Part shown: positions 44,227-54,278 of the stretch, piece after piece
How the letters are laid out: every line of letters begins with the position of its first letter
Numbering within the stretch: position 1 is the first letter of the stretch
Assembly: GCA_004431415.1 (NCBI GenBank)
Contig: QPMI01000036.1
Coordinates: forward strand, 10,001-74,000
Length of the DNA: 64,000 nucleotides
DNA from: Cyanophora paradoxa
Taxonomy: Eukaryota > Glaucocystophyceae > Cyanophorales > Cyanophoraceae
Direction: 5' to 3'
The notes under the pieces: generated by a model
The model's input: the letters and a program-made list of their open reading frames with translations, nothing else
The model's database searches: none
What the model was told of the DNA's origin: nothing
Position numbers and translations under genes: made by a program

Positions 44227-46954
44227 ATGGCTTCGCGCACAAATTTTATCGACCTGAGCGGCGACGGCGAGGATGACGAAGCGCTGGCGCGGCGGCTGCA
44301 GGCCGACGAGAATGGGGGCGAGGCGGCGGCGGGAGGGCCGTCTGCCATTTGCAATGAAGACGAGGCGCTGGCACGCCAGCTGCAGGAGGAGGAGGAGCGC
44401 GAGGAGCGCGAGCGACAGGAGCGCGAACGCGAGGAGCTGCACTCGTTTTTGGAGCGCGAGGAGCGCGAGCGGCTTGAGCGCGAGTCCGGCCTCACCCGCT
44501 GCACTTTGTGCCACCGAGACGTGCAATTGAACGAGATGCATTGGATAGAGGCCTGCCCGCACCGCTTTTGTCGGAGTGCGCTTGGGCCGCATCCCTGCAG
44601 TTCGGTTTTGGCCGCCTGACCGCGCGTGAGCAGCCTGTCTCCACGGCCACATCACTGAGCACTTCCAGGTTCGCATGCCTGCGCCGTCGCCGTGTCTACT
44701 CGAGCCCTGTCGCAGCGACGAGTGTACACGGGAATCAAGTGTCCCCAGCATGATTGCTACAAGCCTATTCAAGTCTCGGACCTGCGGGAGCTTCTCAGCG
44801 ACGACGAGTATCAGCGCTTCCAGGATGCCAGTCTCGAACACCTCGTGTCGTCCTCGTGCGTGGACTCGTGCAAGCTCTCGATTCGGCGGCTCCGAACCAA
44901 TCGCAGGGACCAATACGTGAAGTGTCCGGGACCGAACTGCAGTGCCATCATCGAAAAGCGCGCAGTCTCGTCTGCGACAAGAGCCGCTACGATAACTGAA
45001 CCGCACGCGCAGACTGGGCGCTCGCGGTGACCGGGTCGCCGCTTCCGTGTCCCTCTCGTTCTCTGAGCCCCGGGCGGTGAGCCTCCATGTCGGCCGCGGC
45101 TGGAGAACTTCACGTGGGCATGAATAGCAGCGGCAGGGGCAAGGCGGCAGCAGCTCCAGGGCGGACGAGGCAGAGCGCGACAAGGCACTGAAGCGATTTC
45201 GCTGCCAGGCGTGCAGCACAGAATTCTGCGCGGAGTGCAAGGCCGTTCCGTACCACGAAGGCTACACCTGCACCGCGGTTCCGTGTCGCTCGCTTGTGGC
45301 GTCCTGCGCAGCTGTTGAGCTGCCCGCAGTACGAGGAGTATCTGGGCGCTCGGCACTGCCGCTACTGCCAAGCACCTATCCCGGACCCCGATGCAGCTCG
45401 CTCCCCCTCATCCAAGGCGCGTTTCTCTCGCGTCCTCTACCCCCCCCCTCCCCCCCTCCCCTCCCCCCCCCCTCCCCCTCCCCCTCCCCTCCCGCCCTTA
45501 CAGCGGGAGAGTGCAGGCAGCGGGATCGGGCCGGCGGCGGAGACGGACGGAGAACGTGGTGGAGGTGTGCGGCTCACAGGAGTGCCGCGAGAAGCAGAAG
45601 CAGAGCTGCACGGCCGTCCTCCGGTAAGCCGAGCCCGCCCGGTGCCGCCTCGCGAGGAAGCGAGAGGGCGGCAGCTGCGGGCACCCTTGCCTGGGCATCG
45701 CCGGGGAGGAGGAGCACCTGGCGTGTCTGGAGAGCGGGTGCGGGGCTGCGCGCGGCATCTCAACGGGGCCGGCGGGGGCGAACGCGGCGGACGTGGCCTT
45801 CCCGCCCCCCGGGGGCGCCCTCGTGGAGGCTCAGGCCGGCCCCTCGTCGGGCCCCGCGAGGGCGGCGCAGGGCGGGCAGACGGCGGACGACTTCTGCGCC
45901 GTGTGCTACGTCGATACGCTGAAGCAGGCGCCCTGCATCCGCCTTGCGTGCGGCCACGTCCTCCATTATTCCTGCGCCCGCAGCCGCCTTGCCTCCCGCT
46001 GGCCCGGTGCCCTGCCCCCCCCGCGCCCCCCGGCGCCGGCCTGTCTCTGAGGGGCGGCAGGCGTGCGGGTGACGTTCGCGTTCTGGAACTGCCCGCTGTG
46101 CAACCGGGGCCCGATGGAGCACGGGGCGCTGGAGGAGCTGCTGGGCCCGCTGCGGGAGATGCACGCGGAGCTGGTGAACAAGGCCGTGCAGCGCCTCGAG
46201 GCCGAGGGGATGGCCCGCGACCCTGCCCTCACCGACCCCGCCTCCCGCTTCCACAACGACCGCCCCGCCTACGCCCTCCACCGCTTCTCCTACTACCCCT
46301 GCAGGCACCCCCGGCCCCCACCGGCGCGCCCCTCGGCATCTCACGCGCCCCGCAGCCTCTGCAAGCGCCCCTACTTCGCTGGCAAGGCGAACTGCGAAGG
46401 GGCCGCCCAGGCCGAGGTGAAGGCCTCGTGCGCCGGGCGGGAGGGGTGCGGGCCGTCGAGGCGTGGCGCGCAGGTGGAGCTCATGGTTGACGAGGAGAAG
46501 CGGAAGGACCTCATCTGCGGGCCCTGCTCCAGCAAGCGCGCCCGATCGCCCCTCCCGCCCCCCTGCGCCCTCTCAAGGTCCCCCGCAGCCCCGCCGACAA
46601 CTGCCCGAAGCACGGCCGCGACTACATTGAGTACAAGTGCAAGTTCTGCTGCTCGGTCTGAACAGCACGCCTAGCCGCTCCCCGCCCCGCCTGCACCGAG
46701 CCCCGCCCAGGTTGCGGCCTGGTTCTGTTGGGGCACCACCCACTTCTGCGACTCGTGTCACAAGGCCCGCCCCCCAGCCTGCGAGAGCGAGCGTGGCCTC
46801 ACCCTTGCGGCAGGTGGCCGCGACGATCGTGCGGCAGCCCATCGAGACGCTTCCAGCCTGCACCTGCCCGAGGGGCAGCCGCCCCCACCCCCCGAACGGC
46901 ACTGCCGAGTTCTGCGCCGGCTGCTCCCTCTGCCGCATTCTCGGCTCGTTCTAG
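44227..46954 (+). CDS. E3 ubiquitin ligase with N-terminal RING1-IBR (RBR type) and C-terminal MYCBP2-type RING-Cys-relay
   Basis: From ATG 44227 the order is: an acidic start (FIDLSGDGEDDEALARRLQ), a second EALARQLQEEEE ubiquitin-interacting-like helix and a charged coil; RING1 CTLCHRDVQLNEMHW, CPHRFCR, spliced (GTGCGC intron) to TCLHGHITEHFQ; KCPQHDCYKPIQV; IBR-type CPGPNCSAII; FRCQACSTEFCAECKAVPYH, then ARHCRYCQAPI. After a C-rich intron comes a part that matches the MYCBP2/PHR C-terminus step by step: VCGSQECREKQKQSC, CGHPCLGIAGEEEHLAC, RING CAVCYVDTLKQAPCIRL, CGHVLHYSCARSRLASRWPG, CPLCNRGPMEHGAL, then ALHRFSYYPC, CKRPYFAGKANC, CPKHGRDYIEYKCKFCC and the relay segment FCWGTTHFCDSC. The last C-C spacing is that of the tandem cysteine relay of MYCBP2. 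RBR ligases and MYCBP2 both pass ubiquitin through catalytic cysteines. Some exon joins in 45.0-45.5 kb are approximate. Confidence 0.85.
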
Positions 46955-47462
46955 CGAGATAGACTATTGATACCGATAACAGCGTAACTTGAAGCAGCTG
47001 TTGCCCCGCTGGAAAACTGTGCTGGGAGCTCGCGGGCAGATGAATTCGAACTCGCAGCTCAGGCCGGCGCCGGCGGCACCTTGGCAATATAGCTAGCGCT
47101 AGCTAGACTCTGCTGAGATAGCCAAGCCTGGTTGCCTAGCGCTAGCTTGCGACGCTAACGAGCTGTCCGCGGCCGAAGTGCGCCGCGGCGCTACCACAAC
47201 TTGCAACTTTTTTGGCAACTTGGCAAGCGTGCAAATGCAATGTACATGCACTGCGCCGCAGCGCCGGCCGCGCGCGCCCGCCGAGCCGGCCGTCAAAACG
47301 TTGCAGTGCCCAACTGAGCCCACCACTGCGCCAGGCCAGCGCACGCATGATACTAGTACCTGCAGCTGCTCCGGCCGTCCGAAGTCGACGGTCCGACGGT
47401 CCGAATGCACAATTGTGGACTACCCCCCGGGCCCACAATATCAGGCGGTCATCAGGCGCAAG
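46955..47462. other. intergenic region upstream of CHLP
   Basis: About 500 bp between two plus-strand genes, presumably the CHLP promoter. It contains GCTAGCGCTAGCTAG repeats at 47091-47148 and the direct element TTGGCAATA/TTGGCAAGC. No gene supported. Confidence 0.55.
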
Positions 47463-49206
47463 ATGAACAGCACAGCGTTCGCCGTCGCGGCGCCTGTCGC
47501 CCAGCCGACTCGTGGCGTGAATGTCGCGAGCCTGTCGCGCCGCCAGTTCGCCGGCCGGAAGGTCGGAACGCGTGGGTTCATGGGGGCGAAGATGAGTGTC
47601 AAGGCGGCCCCGCGGGTGCGTTCTTCCTGCATAATTAGCGTTTCATAGCATTTCTGTTCAGGGCGGGGGCGCTCCCGCCGCGCGCGTGCGCTGGACTAAT
47701 ATCTTCTATCATGTGCAGACGTTCAACGTGGACACCACGACCGAGGCTAAGCTGCGCGTTGCGATTGTTGGCGGCGGTCCGGCTGGTTCTTGCGCGGCCG
47801 ACGTGCTGGCGAAGGCGGGCATCGAGACCTATCTGTTCGAGCGCAAGCTCGACAACGCCAAGCCCTGCGGCGGCGCTATCCCGCTCTGCATGGTTTCGGA
47901 GTTCGACCTGCCGGAGTCTATCATTGACCGCAAGGTCACGCGCATGAAGATGATCTCGCCCTCGAACGTCGAGGTCGACATCGGCCAGACTCTGAAGCCG
48001 AACGAGTACATCGGCATGACCCGCCGCGAGGTCCTCGACGGCTTCCTTCGCGAGCGCGCCGAGAAGAACGGTGTGCCCGCGGGCCCTGCCGCCGCCTCCG
48101 ACCTTGCCGCTGAACGTCCTTGCAGGGACCAAGGTGATCAACGGCCTGTTCCTCAGCATGGACAAGCCGAAGAGCGGCGACGGCGCGTACACTCTCCATT
48201 TCACTGACTACAGCAACGGCATCAAGGGCGAGCCGAACAGCATCGACGTTGACATGGTCATCGGTGCCGATGGTGCCAACTCCCGCGTGGCAAAGGAGAT
48301 CGACGCTGGCGACTACGAGTACGCGATGGCTTTCCAGGAGCGCATCCGTCTCCCGAAGGACAAGATGGAGTTCTACGAGAACCTTGCCGAGATGTGCGCG
48401 GGCAACTCGAGCTCGCTCCTTTTAATTCCTCTCTGACGTGCGCTGTAGGTACGTCGGCGACGACGTCTCCCCCGACTTCTATGCCTGGGTTTTCCCCAAG
48501 GTTCCCACCCAACCCGCGGCGAAACGCTGCCCGGCTGCTGACTGTTCTCCCTGCAGTACGACCACGTGGCCGTCGGAACCGGCACCGTAGTGAACCGCCC
48601 TGGAATCAAGGGCTACCAGACCGCGATCCGCGAGCGTGCGGCCCGCAAGCTGGAGGGCGGCGAGCTGATCAAGGTCGAGGCGCACCCCATCCCGGAGCAC
48701 CCGCGCCCCCGCCGCGTTGTTGACCGCGTGGCGCTCGTCGGTGCGCCGCGTACGGAAGTGCTATGCATATCCGCTCTGATGCGCGGGCTCCAGGCGACGC
48801 TGCGGGCTACGTGACCAAGTGCTCTGGCGAGGGCATCTACTTCGCGGCGAAGTCGGGCCGCATGTGCGCCGAGGCGATCGTGGAGACGAGCAAGAACGGC
48901 GAGCGCGTGCCCACCGAGGCCGAGCTCAAGTCGACCTACCTGCGGCGGTGGGACCAGAAGTACTGGGCCACCTACAAGGTGCTGGACATCCTGCAGGCCG
49001 TCTTCTACCGCTCGAACCCGGCGCGCGAGGCGTTCGTCGAGCTCTGCGCGGACGAGTACGTGCAGAAGATGACCTTCGACTCGTACCTCTACAAGACCGT
49101 CGTCCCGGGCAACCCCATCTCCGACTTCAAGCTCCTCGTCAACACCGTCGGCTCCCTCCTCCGCGGCAACGCCCTCGCCCCGGAGACCGCCGCCCCGCCC
49201 GCGTAA
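47463..49206 (+). CDS. CHLP: geranylgeranyl diphosphate/geranylgeranyl-chlorophyll reductase, plastid
   Basis: CHLP reduces three double bonds of the geranylgeranyl group with NADPH to give phytyl for chlorophyll, tocopherol and phylloquinone. Exon 1 (47463-47615) is the targeting part, 51 residues rich in A, S, R and T (MNSTAFAVAAPVAQPTRGVN) with no long hydrophobic core; then a 103 nt intron. Landmarks: Rossmann fold [91 protein letters not shown] with an intron at the lysine, and DAAGYVTKCSGEGIYFAAKS near the end after another intron. C-terminal part LRRWDQKYWATYKVLDIL. The set is full length. It is the only clearly plastid gene of the window and the main evidence for photosynthesis. Confidence 0.96.
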
Positions 49207-49634
49207 ACCGCTTCCCGCCGCTTTCCCCCGCCCTGCCCCTCCCCTCCCCTAGCATTTCAAGCCCCTTTTTTCAGCTGCAGACCGCAGGCCCCGCAGCCTC
49301 TCCCCGTTCCTGATGTAGTTCCGTGGCCTTCAGTCCCGAGAGGCCGCTTCCCTTATAGATACTGTACTAGATGCTAGATGCATAATGAGCAAACACAAAA
49401 TGTACTTCGCCAGTTCATCAATGCATGCACGTGCTCAGAGGCTGGCACTAGCTAACGGTGCAATTTATAAATGAAGGTCACACCGGGTAGTGGCGATCGA
49501 TGCAACGCAATTGCAAGGTATGTCGAGCATTCGGACACTTGAACACCGACGGCAGTTGTATTCTACAGGTACTACGCTAGCAAAGAAAGATCATGCCTGG
49601 GACGACACGGTGCGGCCGACGACACGGGACCACC
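49207..49634. other. convergent intergenic region, CHLP / PTB-like gene
   Basis: 428 bp with both 3' UTRs; no gene or clear polyadenylation signal noticed. Confidence 0.5.
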
Positions 49635-51889
49635 TCATTTGCTGTCCTTGTCGTCCTTGCCGTCGTGGTCTGACGGGCGCTCCTTGGACTCGTCGCGGCC
49701 CTGCTCCTCGTGGCGCTCCTTCTCCTGCTCGCCCTCTCGCCGCTTCTCGTCCCTGTGCTCCCCGCTCTCGCGTCGCTTCTCCTCGTGCTCTTCCCGCTCC
49801 CGCTGCTCCCGCCTCTCTTCGTGGGACTCCTCCCGGCGCTCCTCTTTGTGCTCCTTCTCCTCCTTGTGCTCCTTGTGCTCCTTGGAGTCGCCGCCCTCGG
49901 CGGCGCGCGCCGCCTGCATTGCTGCCGTGTGCACGGCCGCCGCGTCCACCGAGGAGGAGGCCGTCGAGCGCGACGAGGCCGTCGCCGCCGTCGCCGGCTG
50001 CGGCGGAGGCGACGCCGTGTGTCCGCCGTGGCCCCCGTGTCCACCGTGGCCCCCGTGACCTCCGTGACCGCCGTGGCTCCCATAGCCGGGGTAGCCCGAG
50101 GCTGAGCCCTGGCCCATCGAGGCGCTCTGCTGTGCCGCATATTGCTGGTAATACGCCTGCAAAGGAGCTGAGTCGAGTGAGCGCGATCGGGGAGACGGGG
50201 GAGCGGGCACCTGGTAAGCGGCCATCTGCTGCGCGTCCATCCCGCCCCAGCTGCCCTGGCCACCCATGTCCCCTCCCCAGCCACCCTGCCCTCCACCGTA
50301 ACCGCCCTGACCGCCGCCGTAGCCGCCCATGCCGCCATAGCCCTGCGACTGGTCGAACGACAGACGATCAGTGGGCTGCTCGCATTTGCACGCGCGCCCA
50401 AGGAGAGGGCAGAAAAGGGAGGGGGGAGTGGGGATGGGTCTCGGGCGGACCGACATGAGGGCGGGGCCAGATTCGTGCATGCCGGGCATCCTGTTCGGCA
50501 GCATCATGTTCATAAAGTCACTGCGGGCCGCGTCAGGTACACGGGGAGTGGAAAAGGGTGCGTGGCCGGCACCGCGTGAGCTCATTGTTGGAGTGGATGG
50601 TGAGGTCGCTGAGGTTCGAGTACGTGATGTCGAACGTCACGGAGCCGCCGAAAAGCGGCACGCCGTCCAGCGCTCGCTTCGCGGCCTCCGCCTGAGAAGC
50701 GTCCATGAACTTGATGAGCGCCTGGAGGCCTGCGGTCGCCAAAATGAGCGCTGGGACGCAGCAACGCTGGGTTCGCTCGCGTCGGGCGCGAACCCTTGGT
50801 GGCGATGTTCTTTGTCGTGATAACGATTTTATGGACCGCGCCGTACGGCGAGAAGATTGCATGCAGGATGTCCACGTTCACCTGGAATTTCGTCGATTAG
50901 AAAATGAAGGGGTGGAGGAACTTGGAAGCGAATGTGCGCCGCACCGTGAATCCGTATGTGGAGGCATTGATGCGGACGAGGAGAATGTGGTTTGTATCGC
51001 CGTCATGCTGCACCTGTTGGCATGTCCAGTGAGCCACGCGTGACTCTCGCGAGCTACGGAATAACTAGGGAGAAACCAGAAAAGAACGAAAGTCGAAGCA
51101 TGGGCGGAAGCAGTGACAAAGCGGCCGGGGAGGCGCCGAGGGGGTCGCCGGGGAGTGAGAGTGGTGGGTGTGCGGGGCTGCAAACCGCAGGTGACGAGCT
51201 GGTGACACCCTGTTGTCAAAACGCCGTACTCCAAGGCAGAAATACCGCCGGAAAGCTGAGCGAGGGCCGACGAACGGCAGGACGGGGCGGGAGGGCAGGC
51301 GGGCAGGGAAGGGGGGGTGGGGCCGATCAGTCAGGGCTGGGAGCGGGGCGGGGCAGGAGGGAGGGAGGGTGGGAATGCGGGAGATGGGGGCAAGAAAACA
51401 GCCGCTTTGCCGTAGGGGCAAACGAAAAAAGGCAGCAAGAGTCGCAGCCCGATGTGTGCACTGAAGAGGAAAGACCGCGTACCGAGTTGAGTTGCTGATT
51501 GACCGAATACCGGACGTACACGTTGCGATTCCTGTAGAATGGAGTGAGCTGCACGAAAGACAGAGCGAACGCTTCGCTACGGCGCGACATAGACGCACTT
51601 GATGCGCGGCTGGATGCTTGAGTAGGTGGTCACGAACCCAATGGAAGAGCTCACGTCCTCATATTCGACAAGGGCCTGGTTGCGCTGCGCCATGTGAACG
51701 ATGTTCCGGATGGGCCCGAAGGGCGCGCAAAACTGCCGAATGTCCTCCTGCAGGCGATTGAGCCGGCGGCACAGAGATCGAGACGCATCACCTGACCTTC
51801 AGGACGTCGTTCCCAAGGCTGCGAATGTGAACCACCTTGGACGGCCCGCCCTCGGGCGGAGGAATCGAGGGCATTCCGAATGCCGCCAT
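49635..51889 (-). CDS. PTB/hnRNP-L-type RNA-binding protein with Gly-rich and highly charged C-terminus
   Basis: PTB-family proteins bind pyrimidine-rich RNA and control splicing. From ATG 51889: MAAFGMPSIPPPEGGPSK, RRM1 VVHIRSLGNDVLKEDIRQF, FGPIRNIVHMAQRNQALVEY, ending NVYVRYSVNQQLNS (all across GT-AG introns in phase), the PTB-type linker NHILLVRINASTYGFT, RRM2 VNVDILHAIFSPYGAVHKIV, ALIKFMDASQAEAAKRALDG, FDITYSNLSDLTIHSNNE. Only two RRMs are visible where animal PTB has four. Then a Gly/Tyr/Gln-rich segment with GGYGGGQGG repeats, a GGH repeat ((GGH)n at about 50030-50080), and a long K/E/H/R-rich tail (KEHKEHKEEKEHKEE, ERREQREREEHEEKRR) to the stop at 49635. Divergent from PheRS alpha by 131 bp. 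Confidence 0.87.
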
Positions 51890-52020
51890 CGCGATAGGCG
51901 TGACCGATCGAGATCAGTGGAGCCTCGCTGCTGGGCACACTCGGTGGCTCCTTCCGGGTACGGTTGACTCCAGCTGGGTACTCGTTGCTGGCGAGGTTCT
52001 GGCCGAGGAGCTCGCGAACA
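51890..52020. promoter_or_regulatory. short bidirectional promoter, PTB-like / PheRS alpha
   Basis: 131 bp between divergent starts. The right end is a 22 bp tandem repeat of GCCGAGGAGCTCGCGAACAA whose second copy begins the coding sequence of PheRS alpha. No TATA box. Confidence 0.4.
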
Positions 52021-54134
52021 ATGGCCGAGGAGCTCGCGAACAAGGTTCTAGCGGCGCTTGCGGATGGCCCTATCGCCGACTCGGGTCCCTTCGCCGAGAA
52101 CCTGGGCATCGACCACAAGCTCGTTGTGAGTCGCGCGCTCGCAAGCGCGGCGCGCGCCCTCACGACTCGCGCAGGACGGAGCGCTGAAGAGCCTGTCGGC
52201 GAATGAGTATGTCGTGCTGGAGCAGATTGAGCACAAGGGCTGGGCGCTGACCGCCGAGGGCGAGAAGTACGCCTCGGGCGCCGGCTCGCCTGAGGCGCAA
52301 GTCTTCAACGCTATCCCCGCGGACGGCATCCAGATGCCCGAGCTGGAGGCGCGCCGCCGCCGCCGCCGCTGTCGCAGCTGCGCGCGGCGGAGCCGTCTCA
52401 ATCGCGCCGCAGAAGGCGCTCGGTGAAGTTGCGAAGATCGGCTTCGCCCAGGGGATGAAAAATAAGTGGTTCGCGCTCGACAAGGCCACGAAGCTCGTCA
52501 AGAAGTCGGTGCGACAGTGCGGCGCGGCGCGCGGGTGGAGCTGGCTGAGCGCTCCGTGCCGCGGGCAGGCGGAGAGCATCGTGGACTCGGTCGCGGAGCA
52601 GCTGCGGGCGATGAGCGTCGGCAAGGTGGACAGCACCGTGGACGTGGAGGGCCTCAAGAAGCGCAAGCTCGTCTCGCCAACGTGCGCGCCGGCGTCGGGG
52701 CGCTGGCAGCGGGCGGCTGCGCGAGTCGCTCAGGCGGCGCTGCAGGTCGAAGGTGACCTACAAGGTGGCGCGTGGCCCGAAGTACCGCGCGACGGTGGCG
52801 AAGCAGGCGACGGACCTCACCGACGAGATGCTCGCCACGTGCGCCGGCCGCCCGTGCCCGCCGCTCCTTTCGACCCGGCCTCCAGCGGCGCGTGGCGCGA
52901 GACGGAGTTCAAAGAGTACAACTTCTCTGCCCTTGGGCGCGTTCCGCAGGCCGGCCACCTCCACCCGCTTCTCAAGGCGCGCGGGCCGCGCAAGCGCCGA
53001 CTCCCCGCCCTCAGCCGCACGCCGCCCCTGCGGCCCGCTCCGCGCATGACTGGCCACGCAGGTGCGGGAGCAGTTCCGTCGGATTTTCCTGGATCTCGGG
53101 TGCGGGGGGGGGACGGGGCGGGGCGGGGCGAGGCGGGGGGTGACGGGGCGCAGGTTCGAGGAGATGCCGACGAACCAGTGGGTGGAGAGCTCCTTCTGGA
53201 ACTTCGACGCGCTCTTCCAGCCCCAGCAGCACCCCGCCCGCGACTCCCACGACACCTTCTTCACCAAGCGTCCGCTCGCCCCCTCCCCGGCCCGCCCCCG
53301 CGCCCCGGCGAGCCGCGCGCAGAGCCGGCGGAGACACAGCGGCTGCCGGCGGACTACGTCGAGAAGGTAAAAGCGGTGCACGAGAAGGGCGGCCACGGCT
53401 CGATCGGGTGCGACCGGCCGCGGCCCGGCGCGGGGGCGGGGCGGCGCGGGCCGGCGTGGGGCCGAGCGGGCGGCAGGTACCGGTACGACTGGTCTCTGGA
53501 GGAGTCGAAGAAGAACCTGCTACGGACGCACACGACGGCGGTCTCGTCGCGGATGCTGTACGCGCTGGCGCACCAGCCGGGCGGCTTCCAGCCGCGCAAG
53601 TACTTCTCCATCGACCGCGTCTTCCGCAACGAGAACCTGGACGCGACGCACCTCGCCGAGTTCCACCAGATCGAGGGCCTCATCGCCGACCGCAACCTCC
53701 ACCTCGGCAACCTCAAGGCCGTCATCCGCCAGTTCTTCGCCCGCCTCGGCCTCACCGAGCTCCGCTTCAAGCCGGCGTACAACCCGTACACGGAGCCCTC
53801 CATGGAGGTCTTCGCCTACATGCCCGCCCTCGGCAAGTGGGTCGAGGTCGGCAACTCGGGCGTCTTCCGCCCCGAGATGCTCCTCCCCATGGGCCTGCCC
53901 CCCGACGTCCGCGTCATCGCCTGGGGGCTCTCCCTCGAGCGGTCCGCCCCGCCCCGCCCCGCCAGCGCGCCGCGCCTGACGCGTCGCAGGCCGACGATGA
54001 TCCTGTACGGGATCAACAACATCCGGCGCCTCTTCGGGCACACCATCGACCTCGGGACGATCGCGTCGAACCCGCTCTGCCGCCTCGAGCCCCTCTCCGC
54101 CTCCGCCGTCCGCAAGCCCTCCGAGATCTACTAG
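52021..54134 (+). CDS. FARSA: phenylalanyl-tRNA synthetase alpha subunit, cytosolic
   Basis: Class II synthetase catalytic subunit that charges tRNA-Phe in an alpha2-beta2 enzyme. Multi-exon; ATG 52021 ([16 protein letters not shown]), stop after VRKPSEIY at 54134. N-terminal winged-helix domains: [64 protein letters not shown]. Catalytic core: [14 protein letters not shown] (motif 1 region, across an intron), [75 protein letters not shown] (motif 2), [43 protein letters not shown] and GLSLE, then [17 protein letters not shown] (motif 3). These match the eukaryotic cytosolic type rather than the organellar one. Introns have GTGCGC/GTGCGG-type donors. Confidence 0.96.
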
Positions 54135-54230
54135 CCCCGCCCCCCCGGGCCAGCCACCCGCCGCCCCCGCGTGTGCCCCACACTCCCCAAGCACCCGCCA
54201 CTCGCTTGCCCTACAGCCACGTGTGCGCGC

Positions 54231-54232
<2 letters not shown>

Positions 54233-54270
<38 letters not shown>
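54233..54270. repeat. G38 homopolymer in a convergent gap
   Basis: 38 uninterrupted G in the 144 bp gap between the converging 3' ends of PheRS alpha and the long coiled-coil gene; length likely variable and prone to assembly error. Confidence 0.95.
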
Positions 54271-54273
<3 letters not shown>

Positions 54274-54278
54274 GGGTC

